A program made the translations under genes and the position numbers. Below are positions 19,538 through 28,107 of a DNA stretch of 64,000 nucleotides, piece by piece (positions within the stretch are counted from its first letter, which is position 1; each line of letters starts with the position of its first letter). The notes beneath the pieces are model-generated. The model saw nothing but the letters and a program-made list of their open reading frames with translations. It had not been told where the DNA came from and did not search any database. Source of the DNA: Saccharolobus shibatae B12 (GTDB lineage: Archaea > Thermoproteota > Thermoprotei_A > Sulfolobales > Sulfolobaceae); assembly GCF_019175345.1 (NCBI RefSeq), contig NZ_CP077717.1:2513644-2577643 (forward strand), given 5' to 3'.

Positions 19538-20202
19538 TTTCCTAACCTCCTCAAAAGAATTAATCCATCCACTGTTCCATCAACTGAGGTCAGTTTAAAG
19601 GAAGCCCTCTCCGGATGTGGCATCATTCCTATTACATTCCCTTCTTCATTGGCTATTGATGCTATATTAAGCAATGATCCGTTGGGATTTGTATCCTCAC
19701 TTACATTCCCGTTCTCATCACAATATTGAAGAACCATGTTTGTTTTTGCATAATCTACATCATCTACATAATAGCGACCTTCTGCATGAGCTATGGGCAT
19801 TCTTATTATTTTCTTGTCTAGTCCCTTAGTTAGGACTGTATCGGTTCTAATTACCTTAAGGTAAACCCACTTCGAGATAAATCTTAATTTTAAATTTGGT
19901 AACAAGGCCCCTTTTAATAGTCCACTTTCAACAAGGATTTGGAACCCATTACATATTCCAATTACTATTTTTCCTTCTTCTGCCATTTTCCTAACTTTCT
20001 TTATAGTTTCTGTACTAGCTGCAATACTTCCAGCTCTTAAATAATCACCAAAGCTAAATCCTCCAGGTAAAATTACTCCATTATATTTATCTGGATCGAA
20101 TTCCTTATACTTTACTATCACTGTGGGGACTCCGGCCTCCATTAACGCCTTATAGACATCAGCTTCACAAGTAGTACCAGGGAACTTAACTATTGCAATC
20201 AT
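19528..20202 (-). CDS. purQ: Phosphoribosylformylglycinamidine synthase glutaminase subunit
   Basis: 224 residues, class I amidotransferase: N-terminus I-A-I-V-K-F-P-G-T-T-C-E-x-D, oxyanion strand G-G-F-S-F-G-D-Y-L-R-A-G, nucleophile in G-I-C-N-G-F-Q, and H/E in M-P-H-P-E-R. Supplies ammonia to PurL. Overlaps purS by four bases (ATGA). Confidence 0.96.
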   Translation of the reverse strand: MIAIVKFPGTTCEADVYKALMEAGVPTVIVKYKEFDPDKYNGVILPGGFSFGDYLRAGSIAASTETIKKVRKMAEEGKIVIGICNGFQILVESGLLKGALLPNLKLRFISKWVYLKVIRTDTVLTKGLDKKIIRMPIAHAEGRYYVDDVDYAKTNMVLQYCDENGNVSEDTNPNGSLLNIASIANEEGNVIGMMPHPERASFKLTSVDGTVDGLILLRRLGKWA

Positions 20203-20453
20203 TCTTTTCTCACTTTAACGAGAATTTTATGAACTATTGGATTGTATAATCTTCCCTCCCTTGCAATTTTCTCAATTAAATTCTTAGCATCTTCTTCATT
20301 ATTAGCCTCAATTTTAAACTGAATGTACTTTCCTACTCTTGTCTCGATTATGTTGTTTGTGTATTTTTCAATAACATACCTTTGTATTGTTTCTCCTTCA
20401 GGGTCTCTAACGGAGTCTTTATTGATTATTATCAATTCTACATAGTATTTCAT
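20199..20453 (-). CDS. purS: Phosphoribosylformylglycinamidine synthase subunit PurS
   Basis: 84 residues. PurS bridges PurL and PurQ. The pattern M-K-Y-Y-V-E-L-I-I-I-N-K-D-S-V-R-D-P-E-G-E-T-I matches the family opening (K-x-x-V-x-D-P-x-G). I chose ATG 20451-20453: it gives the normal N-terminus and lies about 10 bases after a GAGGT ribosome-binding site, whereas ATG 20468 would overlap the purC stop and add R-F-P-C. Confidence 0.92.
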   Translation of the reverse strand: MKYYVELIIINKDSVRDPEGETIQRYVIEKYTNNIIETRVGKYIQFKIEANNEEDAKNLIEKIAREGRLYNPIVHKILVKVRKE

Positions 20454-20464
20454 ACAAGGAAACC

Positions 20465-21166
20465 TCATGAGGTAATTCTTTTTAGAAATTCTTCATATGA
20501 GGCTTTTACTGTTTTCAAATCGTATCCTTTTCTATATAAATCCTTATCGTATATTCTTGAATTAGGATCCCTAATCCTCATACTATCTAGTGATATTTCA
20601 TCTCCGATCACTAATTTATCCCCTAAACGGCCAAATTCTAACTTAAAGTCATATAATATTAAGCCTTTATTTTTAATAAAATTGAATAATACATCATTTG
20701 TCTTCATCATTATGTCTTCTATATACTGAGCCTCCTTTCTACTCATTAGTTTAAGATGTTCCATGTGGTAATAGTTAAGTAAAGGATCATGACGCAAGTC
20801 GTCCTTTAAGAAAAATTCTACTATTGGTGGTTCGAAAACCTCGCCCTCTTTTATTGGTAATCGCTTGACTATGCTACCCGTTGCGATGTTTCTTAGTACA
20901 ACTTCTACTGGTATCATCTTTAATTTCTTTACTATCATTGTTCTTTCATCTTTCATTCCTACGTAATGTGTTTCTATATCATTTCTTTCCAATAATCTAA
21001 AGAAGAATGCTGATGTTTGAGCGTTTAAAACGCCCTTACCCTCCATTACATCCCTTTTCTGACCATCACCAGCGGTTATATCGTCTTTAAACCTGAGTAA
21101 TACATGATCTTTATCAAAATCATAAACTATCTTGGTCTTTCCCTCAGAAATCTTGTTAACTTCCAT
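20465..21166 (-). CDS. purC: Phosphoribosylaminoimidazole-succinocarboxamide synthase (SAICAR synthetase)
   Basis: 233 residues. Ligates aspartate to CAIR with ATP. Family hallmarks: [10 protein letters not shown] at the N-terminus, [23 protein letters not shown], and D-F-K-L-E-F-G. First gene of the purine operon (purC-S-Q-L-F-paralogue-D-M); divergent from the MetRS-beta-like gene. Confidence 0.96.
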   Translation of the reverse strand: MEVNKISEGKTKIVYDFDKDHVLLRFKDDITAGDGQKRDVMEGKGVLNAQTSAFFFRLLERNDIETHYVGMKDERTMIVKKLKMIPVEVVLRNIATGSIVKRLPIKEGEVFEPPIVEFFLKDDLRHDPLLNYYHMEHLKLMSRKEAQYIEDIMMKTNDVLFNFIKNKGLILYDFKLEFGRLGDKLVIGDEISLDSMRIRDPNSRIYDKDLYRKGYDLKTVKASYEEFLKRITS

Positions 21167-21247
21167 TACGACTATTTTACATAGCCGATATAAAAAGTTA
21201 GCTTACAATGAGTATAAACTTTTACTTCATTATGTAAATCAAAATCC

Positions 21248-21255
21248 TTATAATT
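21248..21255 (+). promoter_or_regulatory. TATA box of the tRNA-binding protein gene
   Basis: TTATAATT is centred about 25 bases upstream of ATG 21276. This decides that start over ATG 21264, which would lie only 13 bases from the box. Confidence 0.5.
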
Positions 21256-21275
21256 CTTCAATTATGCTTAAGCTC

Positions 21276-21620
21276 ATGAGCAGTCAAATTACAATAGACG
21301 ATTTTGCAAAATTAGACCTTAGGGTAGGAATTGTAAGACAAGCTGAAAGAATTGAAGGAACAAGACTCCTAAAACTCATGGTTGACTTGGGTTCAGAACA
21401 AAGGCAAATAATTGCTGGCTTAGGAGAATATTACACTCCAGATGAATTATTAAACAAGAGGATAATAATTATAGTCAATTTAAAGCCTAGAGTGATTAGA
21501 GGTTTTGAGAGCCAAGGTATGTTATTAGCTGCCGGATGTAAGGAGGACGAAGCGAAAGGAATAAAACCTAGGATACTAACTGTAGATGGAGAAGTCCCTC
21601 CAGGAACTAAGATATGTTAA
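21276..21620 (+). CDS. Methionyl-tRNA synthetase beta-subunit-like tRNA-binding protein
   Basis: 114 residues forming one OB-fold tRNA-binding domain of the EMAP-II/Trbp111/CsaA group: I-D-D-F-A-K-L-D-L-R-V-G-I-V, G-T-R-L-L-K-L-M-V-D-L-G, Q-I-I-A-G-L-G-E-Y-Y, I-V-N-L-K-P-R-V-I-R-G-F-E-S-Q-G-M-L-L-A-A. In archaea such free domains are annotated as MetRS beta subunit and assist tRNA(Met) binding by a separately encoded catalytic subunit, not seen here. It overlaps the next gene by seven bases (ATGTTAA). Confidence 0.88.
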   Translation: MSSQITIDDFAKLDLRVGIVRQAERIEGTRLLKLMVDLGSEQRQIIAGLGEYYTPDELLNKRIIIIVNLKPRVIRGFESQGMLLAAGCKEDEAKGIKPRILTVDGEVPPGTKIC

Positions 21621-22612
21621 ATCCATTTGAAAAGTTACAGATCCCGCCAAAGGCTAATTACACTATCGATACTATGCTAAAAAGACTGTCAAAGATAGGT
21701 GGTACTACAGTTAGAGATAGGGAGATAAGAAGGTTAAAAGAATATTATGAAAGAATTAAGAAATACAATGACTTTGTAGCGCAATTCCCTAGAATTGATG
21801 AATTACATCCTTTTTATTTAGAGGCAACTAGAATTGTAACTGATATTGATAAACTGAGAATTTGTTTATCAATCACCAAGAAAGCAAGTGCAATATCTAT
21901 GAAGATATTGAAAGAATACATCAACCAGATAAGGAAAAGCCCTGAAAATGAAGCTAATCGAATAATGCGGCAAGCTTTTGGAAGAGTAAGTTCAATACTA
22001 AGAAAATCTAGTGAATGCATAGATAAAGTAATAGATGTAGCCAAAGAGTTAAAGAAAATTCAAGGTATAGATCCTATATTGCCAACTATTGTAGTTGCAG
22101 GTCCTCCAAATGTAGGTAAGTCTACTTTGGTTTCAAAAATCTCCACAGCTAAACCAGAAATTGCCAGTTATCCCTTTACTACAAAAGAAGTTCACGTGGG
22201 TCACGTTATTTTAGATGATTTTCGTATCCAGATTATAGATACGCCAGGCATTTTAGATAGGCCAGAAATTGAGAGAAATAGTATAGAGAGAAAGGCTACT
22301 AATGCGATAAGAAATTTAAACGGTATAATTATATTCATGTTTGACTCCTCGATCTCCTCAGTTCTTTCTGTTGAAAGTCAAATAGAATTATTTAAAGAGG
22401 TAAAATTATTAAAAAAGGTTATAATCCCTGTTATCAATAAAATTGATGAGAAAGACGATGAATATTATAAGAAGATTGTAGATTTTCTTTCTAAAGAAGG
22501 AAGTAAATGGTATGAAATAAGTGCTGAAAAGGGAATAGGTTTAGACAAGTTAAAAGAAGAGCTTTTTAGTTTGATAAAAAGTAGTGGTACAAATGAAGTA
22601 TCGCGTAATTGA
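21614..22612 (+). CDS. Nog1-family GTP-binding protein
   Basis: 332 residues. An N-terminal helical domain (about 1-155) precedes a TRAFAC GTPase domain: G1 A-G-P-P-N-V-G-K-S-T at about 164, G2 in S-Y-P-F-T-T-K, G3 D-T-P-G-I-L-D and G4 N-K-I-D. This layout, with N-terminal helices and P-F-T-T-K, is typical of Nog1/Obg-related GTPases; eukaryotic Nog1 acts in 60S ribosome maturation. The archaeal protein lacks the long C-terminal part. A role in large-subunit assembly is inferred. It overlaps the next gene by about 20 bases. Confidence 0.86.
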   Translation: MLNPFEKLQIPPKANYTIDTMLKRLSKIGGTTVRDREIRRLKEYYERIKKYNDFVAQFPRIDELHPFYLEATRIVTDIDKLRICLSITKKASAISMKILKEYINQIRKSPENEANRIMRQAFGRVSSILRKSSECIDKVIDVAKELKKIQGIDPILPTIVVAGPPNVGKSTLVSKISTAKPEIASYPFTTKEVHVGHVILDDFRIQIIDTPGILDRPEIERNSIERKATNAIRNLNGIIIFMFDSSISSVLSVESQIELFKEVKLLKKVIIPVINKIDEKDDEYYKKIVDFLSKEGSKWYEISAEKGIGLDKLKEELFSLIKSSGTNEVSRN

Positions 22613-23219
22613 AATCTTTACCTCTGTTCAAGGTGAAGGGGAGGTCATCGGAACTCCTTCAAATTTCATTAGACTCGCCACGTGTAATTTAAGATGTGTA
22701 TGGTGTGATACAAAGTACTCGTGGGAAATTGGCACTGAGATGACCATAGATGAGATTATTGCAAAAATAGATAAGAAAATTAGAACTACCACTATAACCG
22801 GGGGCGAGCCTTTACTCCAAAACGTAGTACCACTTGCTAAGGAACTTAAGAGTATTGGGCATAAGATTGTGATTGAAACAAACGGTACAATAAAGCCTTC
22901 AGAGGAATTAAGGAAGATTATTGATGTATTTTCAGTTTCTCCTAAGCTTAGTAATTCTGGGCATAAACTAAAATACGACTTCTCAGACGATTGGGCTACA
23001 TACTACAAGTTTGTTATAGTTTATCCAAACAAGGATATAGATGAGGTCATTAAATTCGTTGAATCTCAGAATATTAACCCACGTAAAGTTATCCTACAAC
23101 CTGATGGGAATAGAAGTGATTATACAAATGCAATAAATGAAATAGTCCAAATTGTGTTAGATAGGGGTCTTCAGTTTAGAGTCCTTCCCCAGCTCCATAG
23201 AATTATTGGAGTTAGATGA
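22593..23219 (+). CDS. queE: 7-carboxy-7-deazaguanine synthase (radical SAM)
   Basis: 208 residues. The radical SAM cluster motif C-N-L-R-C-V-W-C-D-T follows F-T-S-V-Q-G-E-G, the standard QueE opening, and T-I-T-G-G-E-P-L-L-Q is the SAM-binding GGE motif. In archaea this step leads to preQ0 and archaeosine at tRNA position 15. I start at ATG 22593 (M-K-Y-R-V-I-E-I-F), inside the 3' end of the GTPase gene. The 3' end overlaps taw3 on the opposite strand by 63 bases. Confidence 0.9.
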   Translation: MKYRVIEIFTSVQGEGEVIGTPSNFIRLATCNLRCVWCDTKYSWEIGTEMTIDEIIAKIDKKIRTTTITGGEPLLQNVVPLAKELKSIGHKIVIETNGTIKPSEELRKIIDVFSVSPKLSNSGHKLKYDFSDDWATYYKFVIVYPNKDIDEVIKFVESQNINPRKVILQPDGNRSDYTNAINEIVQIVLDRGLQFRVLPQLHRIIGVR

Positions 23220-23786
23220 TAGTAAGTCTTTCAATAGATTCATCTTTTGTTTCCCTCTTGCTAACACTTCGTTACTTACATTTACTAATGTTTTTATTTT
23301 CTCCTTATCAACCATTTCCGTATTAGTCTCTCTTAAGAGATGAACCATTCTTATTCCGGTTCTTAGTTCTACCAAGACTCCCTTTTGATTTGTAGCTAAA
23401 ATCCCACTATGTTTGAATCCAGCTTCTCTAGCAACTTTTAAGATTTCCCAAGCTGTTTCAATGTTTTTAGCGTAAATGTGTATAATTGGCCCTTGTACTA
23501 TTAACCATAATCTTTTAACTTGATCTTTCCCTAGAACTCCCTCTAGATCTTGTTCCGTAATTCTCAAATGGTTTTTAAACACAATAGTTGAATTTTTTCT
23601 ATCCCAAGGCATTTCAGCGTCGACAATGGTTATTCTTCCGCTACAGCTACTTTGTGTATATACATCATTTCTATTTCTATAGAAAGCTAGTAGAAAATCT
23701 AGAATATCTGGATCTAAGTAACCTATTTCTTTATCATGGTATATCTTACTGAGCGCCTTTTCTCTAAGTTCCTCCCATGTTAGCAT
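23157..23786 (-). CDS. taw3: tRNA wybutosine-synthesis methyltransferase Taw3/TYW3
   Basis: 209 residues. TYW3 enzymes N4-methylate the wyosine intermediate at position 37 of tRNA(Phe). Diagnostic segments are T-Q-S-S-C-S-G-R-I-T-I, P-W-D-R-K, W-L-I-V-Q-G-P-I-I-H and F-K-H-S-G-I-L. ATG 23786 (M-L-T-W-E-E-L-R-E-K-A-L) is preferred; an upstream start would run into the divergent gene. The next plus-strand gene starts 36 bases away. Lies opposite queE, so two tRNA-modification genes are convergent here. Confidence 0.9.
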   Translation of the reverse strand: MLTWEELREKALSKIYHDKEIGYLDPDILDFLLAFYRNRNDVYTQSSCSGRITIVDAEMPWDRKNSTIVFKNHLRITEQDLEGVLGKDQVKRLWLIVQGPIIHIYAKNIETAWEILKVAREAGFKHSGILATNQKGVLVELRTGIRMVHLLRETNTEMVDKEKIKTLVNVSNEVLARGKQKMNLLKDLLSSNSNNSMELGKDSKLKTPI

Positions 23787-23821
23787 ATACTTAATTAATC
23801 TATTGTGTTCAATAAAAGTTT
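23787..23821. promoter_or_regulatory. 35-base divergent promoter region
   Basis: Only 35 bases separate ATG 23786 (taw3, minus) from GTG 23822 (plus). TTAATTAA near 23793-23800 sits about 26 bases before the GTG, and CTTTTATTG read on the minus strand near 23813 sits about 26 bases before the ATG. Both transcripts would be leaderless, with the TATA boxes face to face. Confidence 0.45.
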
Positions 23822-24214
23822 GTGACACTCAGTGATGTGATACTGAGATATTTACTAAGTGAAGAACCTATTATAGAAATAAATGAGAATGAGATAAATG
23901 CGGAAGAATTCAAAAACGTTGATGAGATAAGTATAGGAATAAGAGTGATAATTATTGGTAAAAATAAAAGGAGGAGATTAGTAGATTTGGGATTATTACA
24001 AATCATTGCCAAATGTGGGCACTTAGATTTCATTAGAGATTATCTGGACATGAAATTTACATTAAGGGATATATATGGCAAATATCGTGTATATACAGAA
24101 TTGGAATATCTTGCAATTAATGATGAGTGCGTTAAGCTGATTAACGATTTGGATTTGAAATATGTATTGTCTAGGGTTAAATCTGCATCAGAGAAAAGAA
24201 GCTCATCCAGATGA
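23822..24214 (+). CDS. Conserved-looking hypothetical protein
   Basis: 130 residues, family not recognised. Sequence alternates beta-like segments (I-S-I-G-I-R-V-I-I-I-G-K-N-K-R-R-R-L-V) with helices (L-L-Q-I-I-A-K-C-G-H-L-D-F-I-R-D-Y-L, L-E-Y-L-A-I-N-D-E-C-V-K-L-I) and ends in a basic/serine tail. No membrane helix or known motif. Start GTG 23822 follows the divergent promoter shared with taw3. The coding pattern and promoter support a real gene; no function can be given. Confidence 0.6.
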   Translation: MTLSDVILRYLLSEEPIIEINENEINAEEFKNVDEISIGIRVIIIGKNKRRRLVDLGLLQIIAKCGHLDFIRDYLDMKFTLRDIYGKYRVYTELEYLAINDECVKLINDLDLKYVLSRVKSASEKRSSSR

Positions 24215-24289
24215 CAGACTATAGGATTCTGTTTGTATATATAGTGATGAAACATTTTAACAAGTTATAATTATATCTCTAAATGTATA

Positions 24290-24610
24290 ATGAGTGAAAA
24301 GGAACGAAAGCAAGTTAAAAAGTTTTTCAAGTTCCTTTTTTTCACTTCAAGGGGAGGTATAACTAGGCTAAAAATAGTAAGAACATTAGAGGAGAAGCCC
24401 CTAAATCCTAACCAAATAGCCTCAACGTTGAAACTTGATTATAAAACTGTTATACATCACTTAGAAGTTCTAATGGAAAACAATATAGTATATAAGGAGG
24501 CTGATGGATATGGTTTGCCATATAAACTCACAACCTTTTATAAGACGTATAAGGACGTTTTAGACGAATTAGAAAGGGAGGTTGGACAAAAAGCTAATAA
24601 GCTAACTTAA
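24290..24610 (+). CDS. Winged-helix (ArsR-like) DNA-binding protein
   Basis: 106 residues. A winged helix-turn-helix occupies about 18-85: [19 protein letters not shown], recognition helix [13 protein letters not shown] and wing [18 protein letters not shown]. The flanking N-terminus is strongly basic. A TTATAATTAT element near 24263-24272 is the likely TATA box. It stands 39 bases upstream of the ESCRT-III paralogue in the same direction, so it could regulate that gene (inference). Confidence 0.78.
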   Translation: MSEKERKQVKKFFKFLFFTSRGGITRLKIVRTLEEKPLNPNQIASTLKLDYKTVIHHLEVLMENNIVYKEADGYGLPYKLTTFYKTYKDVLDELEREVGQKANKLT

Positions 24611-24618
24611 CTTTTGCC

Positions 24619-24625
24619 TTTTAAA
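24619..24625 (+). promoter_or_regulatory. TATA box of the ESCRT-III paralogue gene
   Basis: TTTTAAA is centred 28 bases before GTG 24650, consistent with a leaderless transcript separate from the upstream regulator gene. Confidence 0.45.
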
Positions 24626-24649
24626 CCTTTCTAGTTAATATCTATTTCC

Positions 24650-25156
24650 GTGAAGAAGAGAGGAAAGAGTTTAGCTGAGCTGCTAATAGACGTAAGAATT
24701 GCAAGAAATAAGGTACAAAACATAATTAATAGGATGCAGAATAAGTTAGGCACTTATAATTATGTCTTTATGAGAAATGTTGCTTCATTTCCTCATTTAT
24801 CGAAAATGGTTGCTAGAGAGTCTGAGCTTCTTGAGAACGTGATGGACCATTTACTGACACTGGAGGTAGTTTTAGAAATACTTGAGATAAAAATTGAGAC
24901 TATTATCTATATAGGCAATATAGTTACTAGTGCTGCATCAGTAGTAGAAGCAATAAAGTTGCTTAAAGACAGTTTTAATTTAACGCCCGATATCTCAATA
25001 TTACTTGATGATATATATAGTAGTTTCTATGTTAACGTTGATCTACCTAAAGAGATAAAGATTAATGTAAAAGAAGAGGCAAGAAATGTATTAGCGGACG
25101 CAGAGAAAATAGTAGAAAAAAGAAAAAGTGAAGCTTATTATCAAGTTAATACATAG
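24650..25156 (+). CDS. cdvB3: ESCRT-III-like protein, CdvB paralogue (CdvB3 type)
   Basis: 168 residues, predicted almost entirely helical, matching the Snf7/CdvB core: basic N-terminal helix (I-A-R-N-K-V-Q-N-I-I-N-R-M), long second helix, and amphipathic segments to about 165. It lacks the C-terminal extension with broken winged helix that CdvB uses to bind CdvA, and is shorter than CdvB1/B2, which suggests CdvB3. S. acidocaldarius has its CdvB3 gene in the same neighbourhood of pyrimidine, purine and arginine genes (from memory). Likely forms filaments in membrane remodelling (division or vesicles). GTG start with TATA box 28 bases upstream. Confidence 0.75.
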   Translation: MKKRGKSLAELLIDVRIARNKVQNIINRMQNKLGTYNYVFMRNVASFPHLSKMVARESELLENVMDHLLTLEVVLEILEIKIETIIYIGNIVTSAASVVEAIKLLKDSFNLTPDISILLDDIYSSFYVNVDLPKEIKINVKEEARNVLADAEKIVEKRKSEAYYQVNT

Positions 25157-25173
25157 ATCTATATAGATTTAAG

Positions 25174-26184
25174 TTGAGCAAATCAATAACAAGGAAAATT
25201 CAGTTAACTGGAGGATCAACCTATATAGTCTCTTTACCAAAGGAATGGATAAAAGCGTTATCATTATCTGCTGGCGACGAAGTTGAGATTTATCAAGATA
25301 CTGATATGAAGTTATTTATAGTCCCCAAATCTGCAAATACCACAGATCAGAAAGAAATCAAGAAGATTATACATTGTGATAATGTCTCGCCAGACGCTAT
25401 CGTCAGGGAATTTATAGCGTATTACATAGCTGGATTCTCTTCTGTATCAATAACATGCCCTAGGATGTCTAGCTCTACAAGGGCTTATATTAAGGACATA
25501 GTAAGGAAAAGATTATTAGGGGCTGAGGTAATAGAAGAAGATGTTAGCACGATTTCTATCCAATTTCTTGTCGATGAAAAAGAGTTATCAATTAAAAGGG
25601 CAATATCCAGAGCATTTACAATATCATACAATATGCTTAGAGATTCCTTAGAGGCCATAAGTAAGTCTGATATCGAGCTGGCTAAAGAAATCTCGGGAAG
25701 AGACGATGAGGTGGACAGGTTTTTCTTCTATATTGCCAGGCAATTAACCATTTCAGTAAAAGCAATAAACGTCTTGGATTCTGAGGGCTATAATCTTACA
25801 CAAACTGTCGATATATATTCAGTAGCTAAAACAATTGAAAGAGTAGGTGATCATGCAAACAGAATAGCCAGCCTAGCAGAGGATGTAAGTAAGTTTAGTA
25901 ATAAAGAAGATCTAGTTAATTTAGGTCTTACGATTTTGGAAAGCTATAAGTCGGCCATAAATGCGTTTTTAAATGAAAAGAAAGACGTTGCACATAATTT
26001 AATTTCAAATACTGAAATATTTGAAAAATTAAGAGAATTACAAGAAATAGCAATTAAAAGCAATGATAATCCAAAAATTATAACTTCAACTTCAATGACA
26101 GTTGAATCTCTAAGGAGGGTTGCGAGATATTCAGCTGATATAGCAGAGGCTACAATAGATATGTTAGCTAAATCGAATAGGTGA
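25174..26184 (+). CDS. PhoU-like regulator with N-terminal AbrB-type domain
   Basis: 336 residues. Residues 1-50 (R-K-I-Q-L-T-G-G-S-T-Y-I-V-S-L-P-K-E-W-I-K, then L-S-A-G-D-E-V-E-I) form a SpoVT/AbrB swapped-hairpin DNA-binding domain. The rest is helical with two PhoU-type repeats, including R-D-D-E-V-D-R-F-F-F-Y-I-A-R-Q and E-R-V-G-D-H-A-N-R-I-A, the E/D-rich metal-site motif of PhoU. Archaeal proteins of this design are thought to control phosphate uptake. TTG 25174 is the likely start, 17 bases after the ESCRT-III gene, so the two may be co-transcribed. No phosphate transporter is nearby. Confidence 0.85.
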   Translation: MSKSITRKIQLTGGSTYIVSLPKEWIKALSLSAGDEVEIYQDTDMKLFIVPKSANTTDQKEIKKIIHCDNVSPDAIVREFIAYYIAGFSSVSITCPRMSSSTRAYIKDIVRKRLLGAEVIEEDVSTISIQFLVDEKELSIKRAISRAFTISYNMLRDSLEAISKSDIELAKEISGRDDEVDRFFFYIARQLTISVKAINVLDSEGYNLTQTVDIYSVAKTIERVGDHANRIASLAEDVSKFSNKEDLVNLGLTILESYKSAINAFLNEKKDVAHNLISNTEIFEKLRELQEIAIKSNDNPKIITSTSMTVESLRRVARYSADIAEATIDMLAKSNR

Positions 26185-26764
26185 CGAATTTTAAGTAATT
26201 AGGAAAAGTTAGGTTTCTGTATATACTCATCAATTCCTCTAAATTTTTCGCTTTTTTGACCTTATTAACCAAATTTTTTAAAACTAGCTTATCATCTAAT
26301 GTATATACACCACGTCTATATAAAGAGGAAATGCATGTGGTATTCATAACTGAAACTACTGCATAACCAATGCTAAATAAATGATCAGCTGTTTCCAAAT
26401 CCTTATGAGAAAACAAGCAAATTCCCGGATGGGTATGTGTAGTAGCTATACCTTTTGGAAATGGTATGGAAACTTTTCTCTCATCTCCCTCAAGTATTAT
26501 GTACGATCCATCACTAAGTGCTATGTTCATAAACTCCACATCTGAGTTGATAGTTCTACTTGCATAGTTTAACATGAGATTTCGTAATAAATCCATATAA
26601 ATCCTTAATATTTCATCGTAAATTGCAAAATATTCATAGACACTTTTGCCCTTTTTGACTAAGTCATCGTTTATATCGATTTCGTATTCTCTATCTATAT
26701 AAATATAGGTTAAATCTGTTGTTGGAACTATACTATACTCCTCGTGAAGATTTTCCCCTATCAT
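26168..26764 (-). CDS. JAMM/MPN-like putative metalloprotease
   Basis: 198 residues. The segment T-T-H-T-H-P-G-I-C-L-F-S-H-K-D gives His110, His112, Ser119 and Asp122, resembling the JAMM zinc motif H-x-H-P-x6-S-x2-D but with one residue fewer between the proline and serine. It is followed by L-F-S-I-G-Y-A-V-V-S-V-M-N, as in MPN-domain folds. The upstream glutamate expected in JAMM proteases is not obvious. In archaea JAMM proteins can remove ubiquitin-like SAMP/Urm1 conjugates. Activity is uncertain. Its end overlaps the PhoU-like gene by 17 bases, convergent. Confidence 0.6.
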   Translation of the reverse strand: MIGENLHEEYSIVPTTDLTYIYIDREYEIDINDDLVKKGKSVYEYFAIYDEILRIYMDLLRNLMLNYASRTINSDVEFMNIALSDGSYIILEGDERKVSIPFPKGIATTHTHPGICLFSHKDLETADHLFSIGYAVVSVMNTTCISSLYRRGVYTLDDKLVLKNLVNKVKKAKNLEELMSIYRNLTFPNYLKFVTYSI

Positions 26765-26801
26765 TGTTAGTTTATAAAGATAGGCTATTTTTTCGCTAAC
26801 T

Positions 26802-27467
26802 TCATTTTTCCCTAAAAATTGCTCCTTTACAATTCATCACCTTATCCTCAATAATCTTATTTATAGTTCTTAATGCTGCAAATGGATTCTCTGCATTATA
26901 AATACTTCTTCCAATGATTTCATAATCTGCTCCAGCACATACTGCATCGCCATAACTTGCACCTTGGCTACCCATACCCGGAGAGATTATAGTCATTTTT
27001 CCGAAGTCTTTCCTATACTCCGTTATGGAATCCAATTTAGTTCCCCCAACCACTATTCCTTTAGGGCTTATCTCTCTTATAACGTTCTTAATATAGTCTG
27101 TGAATAACGTACTCCATCCTTCATGTGACATTACTGCAACTAGGTATAAATTTTTGGAGTTCGCATCAAGATATTTTTTTAATTCATCTAGAGCTCCTTT
27201 AACGCCTATAAAAGAATGTGCTATGAACGAGCTGGCGAAAGACAATTTTTCAACTATACTTTTCATTATGAATCCGATATCTGCAAGCTTAAAATCAACG
27301 ATAATTTCCTCCACGTTTAAATCATTTAGGAGCTCTCTAGTTTTATGTACTCCTAGATCTAATACCAATGGTAAACCAATTTTTATCCCATATAACTCAT
27401 TTTCCATTTCTTTAAGAATCTGATATGAGAGAGGTTTATCCATTGCTAATATTACTCTACTTTTCAA
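26802..27467 (-). CDS. pyrF: Orotidine 5'-phosphate decarboxylase
   Basis: 221 residues, TIM barrel. The catalytic D-x-K-x-x-D motif appears as V-D-F-K-L-A-D-I-G, with L-A-M-D at the N-terminus, V-G-G-T and S-P-G-M-G-S-Q-G and the phosphate-binding G-R-S-I-Y. Makes UMP from OMP. Starts with TTG inside the last 11 bases of pyrE. Confidence 0.95.
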   Translation of the reverse strand: MKSRVILAMDKPLSYQILKEMENELYGIKIGLPLVLDLGVHKTRELLNDLNVEEIIVDFKLADIGFIMKSIVEKLSFASSFIAHSFIGVKGALDELKKYLDANSKNLYLVAVMSHEGWSTLFTDYIKNVIREISPKGIVVGGTKLDSITEYRKDFGKMTIISPGMGSQGASYGDAVCAGADYEIIGRSIYNAENPFAALRTINKIIEDKVMNCKGAIFREK

Positions 27468-28044
27468 GATTCTTCACCAAATAGTCTAGAATTGATTTCT
27501 TTTCATTATCTTTAAGCTTATCACTCTTCAATAATTCATCTAGAATTTCTGAAATTTTAAATAAAGAGTGTAACTTGACTCCTAATTTTTCCAATCTTTG
27601 TGAAGCCCCTTCTTGTCTATCTATGATTACTAATGCGTCTGAAACTTTACCCCCACCATTAAGAATCTCCAATGTTGCTTTCTCTATGGATACTCCAGTA
27701 GTTGCAACATCATCTACTAATAATACTCTCTTTCCTTTTACATCGAGTTCTAATGTACGATTGGTTCCATGGCCTTTCTTTTCTATTCTAATATATCCCA
27801 TAGGCTCTCTAAGGTTACAAGCTATGAAAGACGATAAGGGAACTCCTCCAGTAGCTATTCCTACTATTATATCATGGGGTATATCTTTTACCTTCTTTAT
27901 AGCTTGATTAACTATATCGTAAAATTCTGGATAATTTGGTAAAGGTCTTAAATCTAAGTAATACGGGCTAACCTTACCTGACGTTAAAATGAAACTTCCT
28001 ATTAATAATAATTTCCTTTCGAGTAATACTTCTGCGAAACTCAT
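27457..28044 (-). CDS. pyrE: Orotate phosphoribosyltransferase
   Basis: 195 residues. The PRPP-binding loop is [13 protein letters not shown], and [11 protein letters not shown] and I-A-T-G-G-V-P-L are family features. Transfers orotate to PRPP to make OMP. First gene of pyrE-pyrF, divergent from pyrB across 63 bases. Confidence 0.95.
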   Translation of the reverse strand: MSFAEVLLERKLLLIGSFILTSGKVSPYYLDLRPLPNYPEFYDIVNQAIKKVKDIPHDIIVGIATGGVPLSSFIACNLREPMGYIRIEKKGHGTNRTLELDVKGKRVLLVDDVATTGVSIEKATLEILNGGGKVSDALVIIDRQEGASQRLEKLGVKLHSLFKISEILDELLKSDKLKDNEKKSILDYLVKNLEK

Positions 28045-28068
28045 ACGTAGAGAGACTGTGAAAAAGAA

Positions 28069-28078
28069 TTTAAATATA
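28069..28078. promoter_or_regulatory. TATA-like element between divergent pyrE and pyrB
   Basis: TTTAAATATA lies 30 bases from the pyrE ATG (28044) and 34 bases from the pyrB GTG (28108). It can be read as a TATA box in both directions, so the two pyrimidine operons probably have overlapping promoters. A second element, TTATAA at 28095-28100, is too close to pyrB to be its TATA box. Confidence 0.45.
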
Positions 28079-28107
28079 CTTCTATCATAACCAGTTATAA
28101 GGGCTTT

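Noticed and set aside
24235..24260. GTGATGAAA resembling a C box near the winged-helix gene
   Set aside because: No CTGA follows at guide distance on the same strand.
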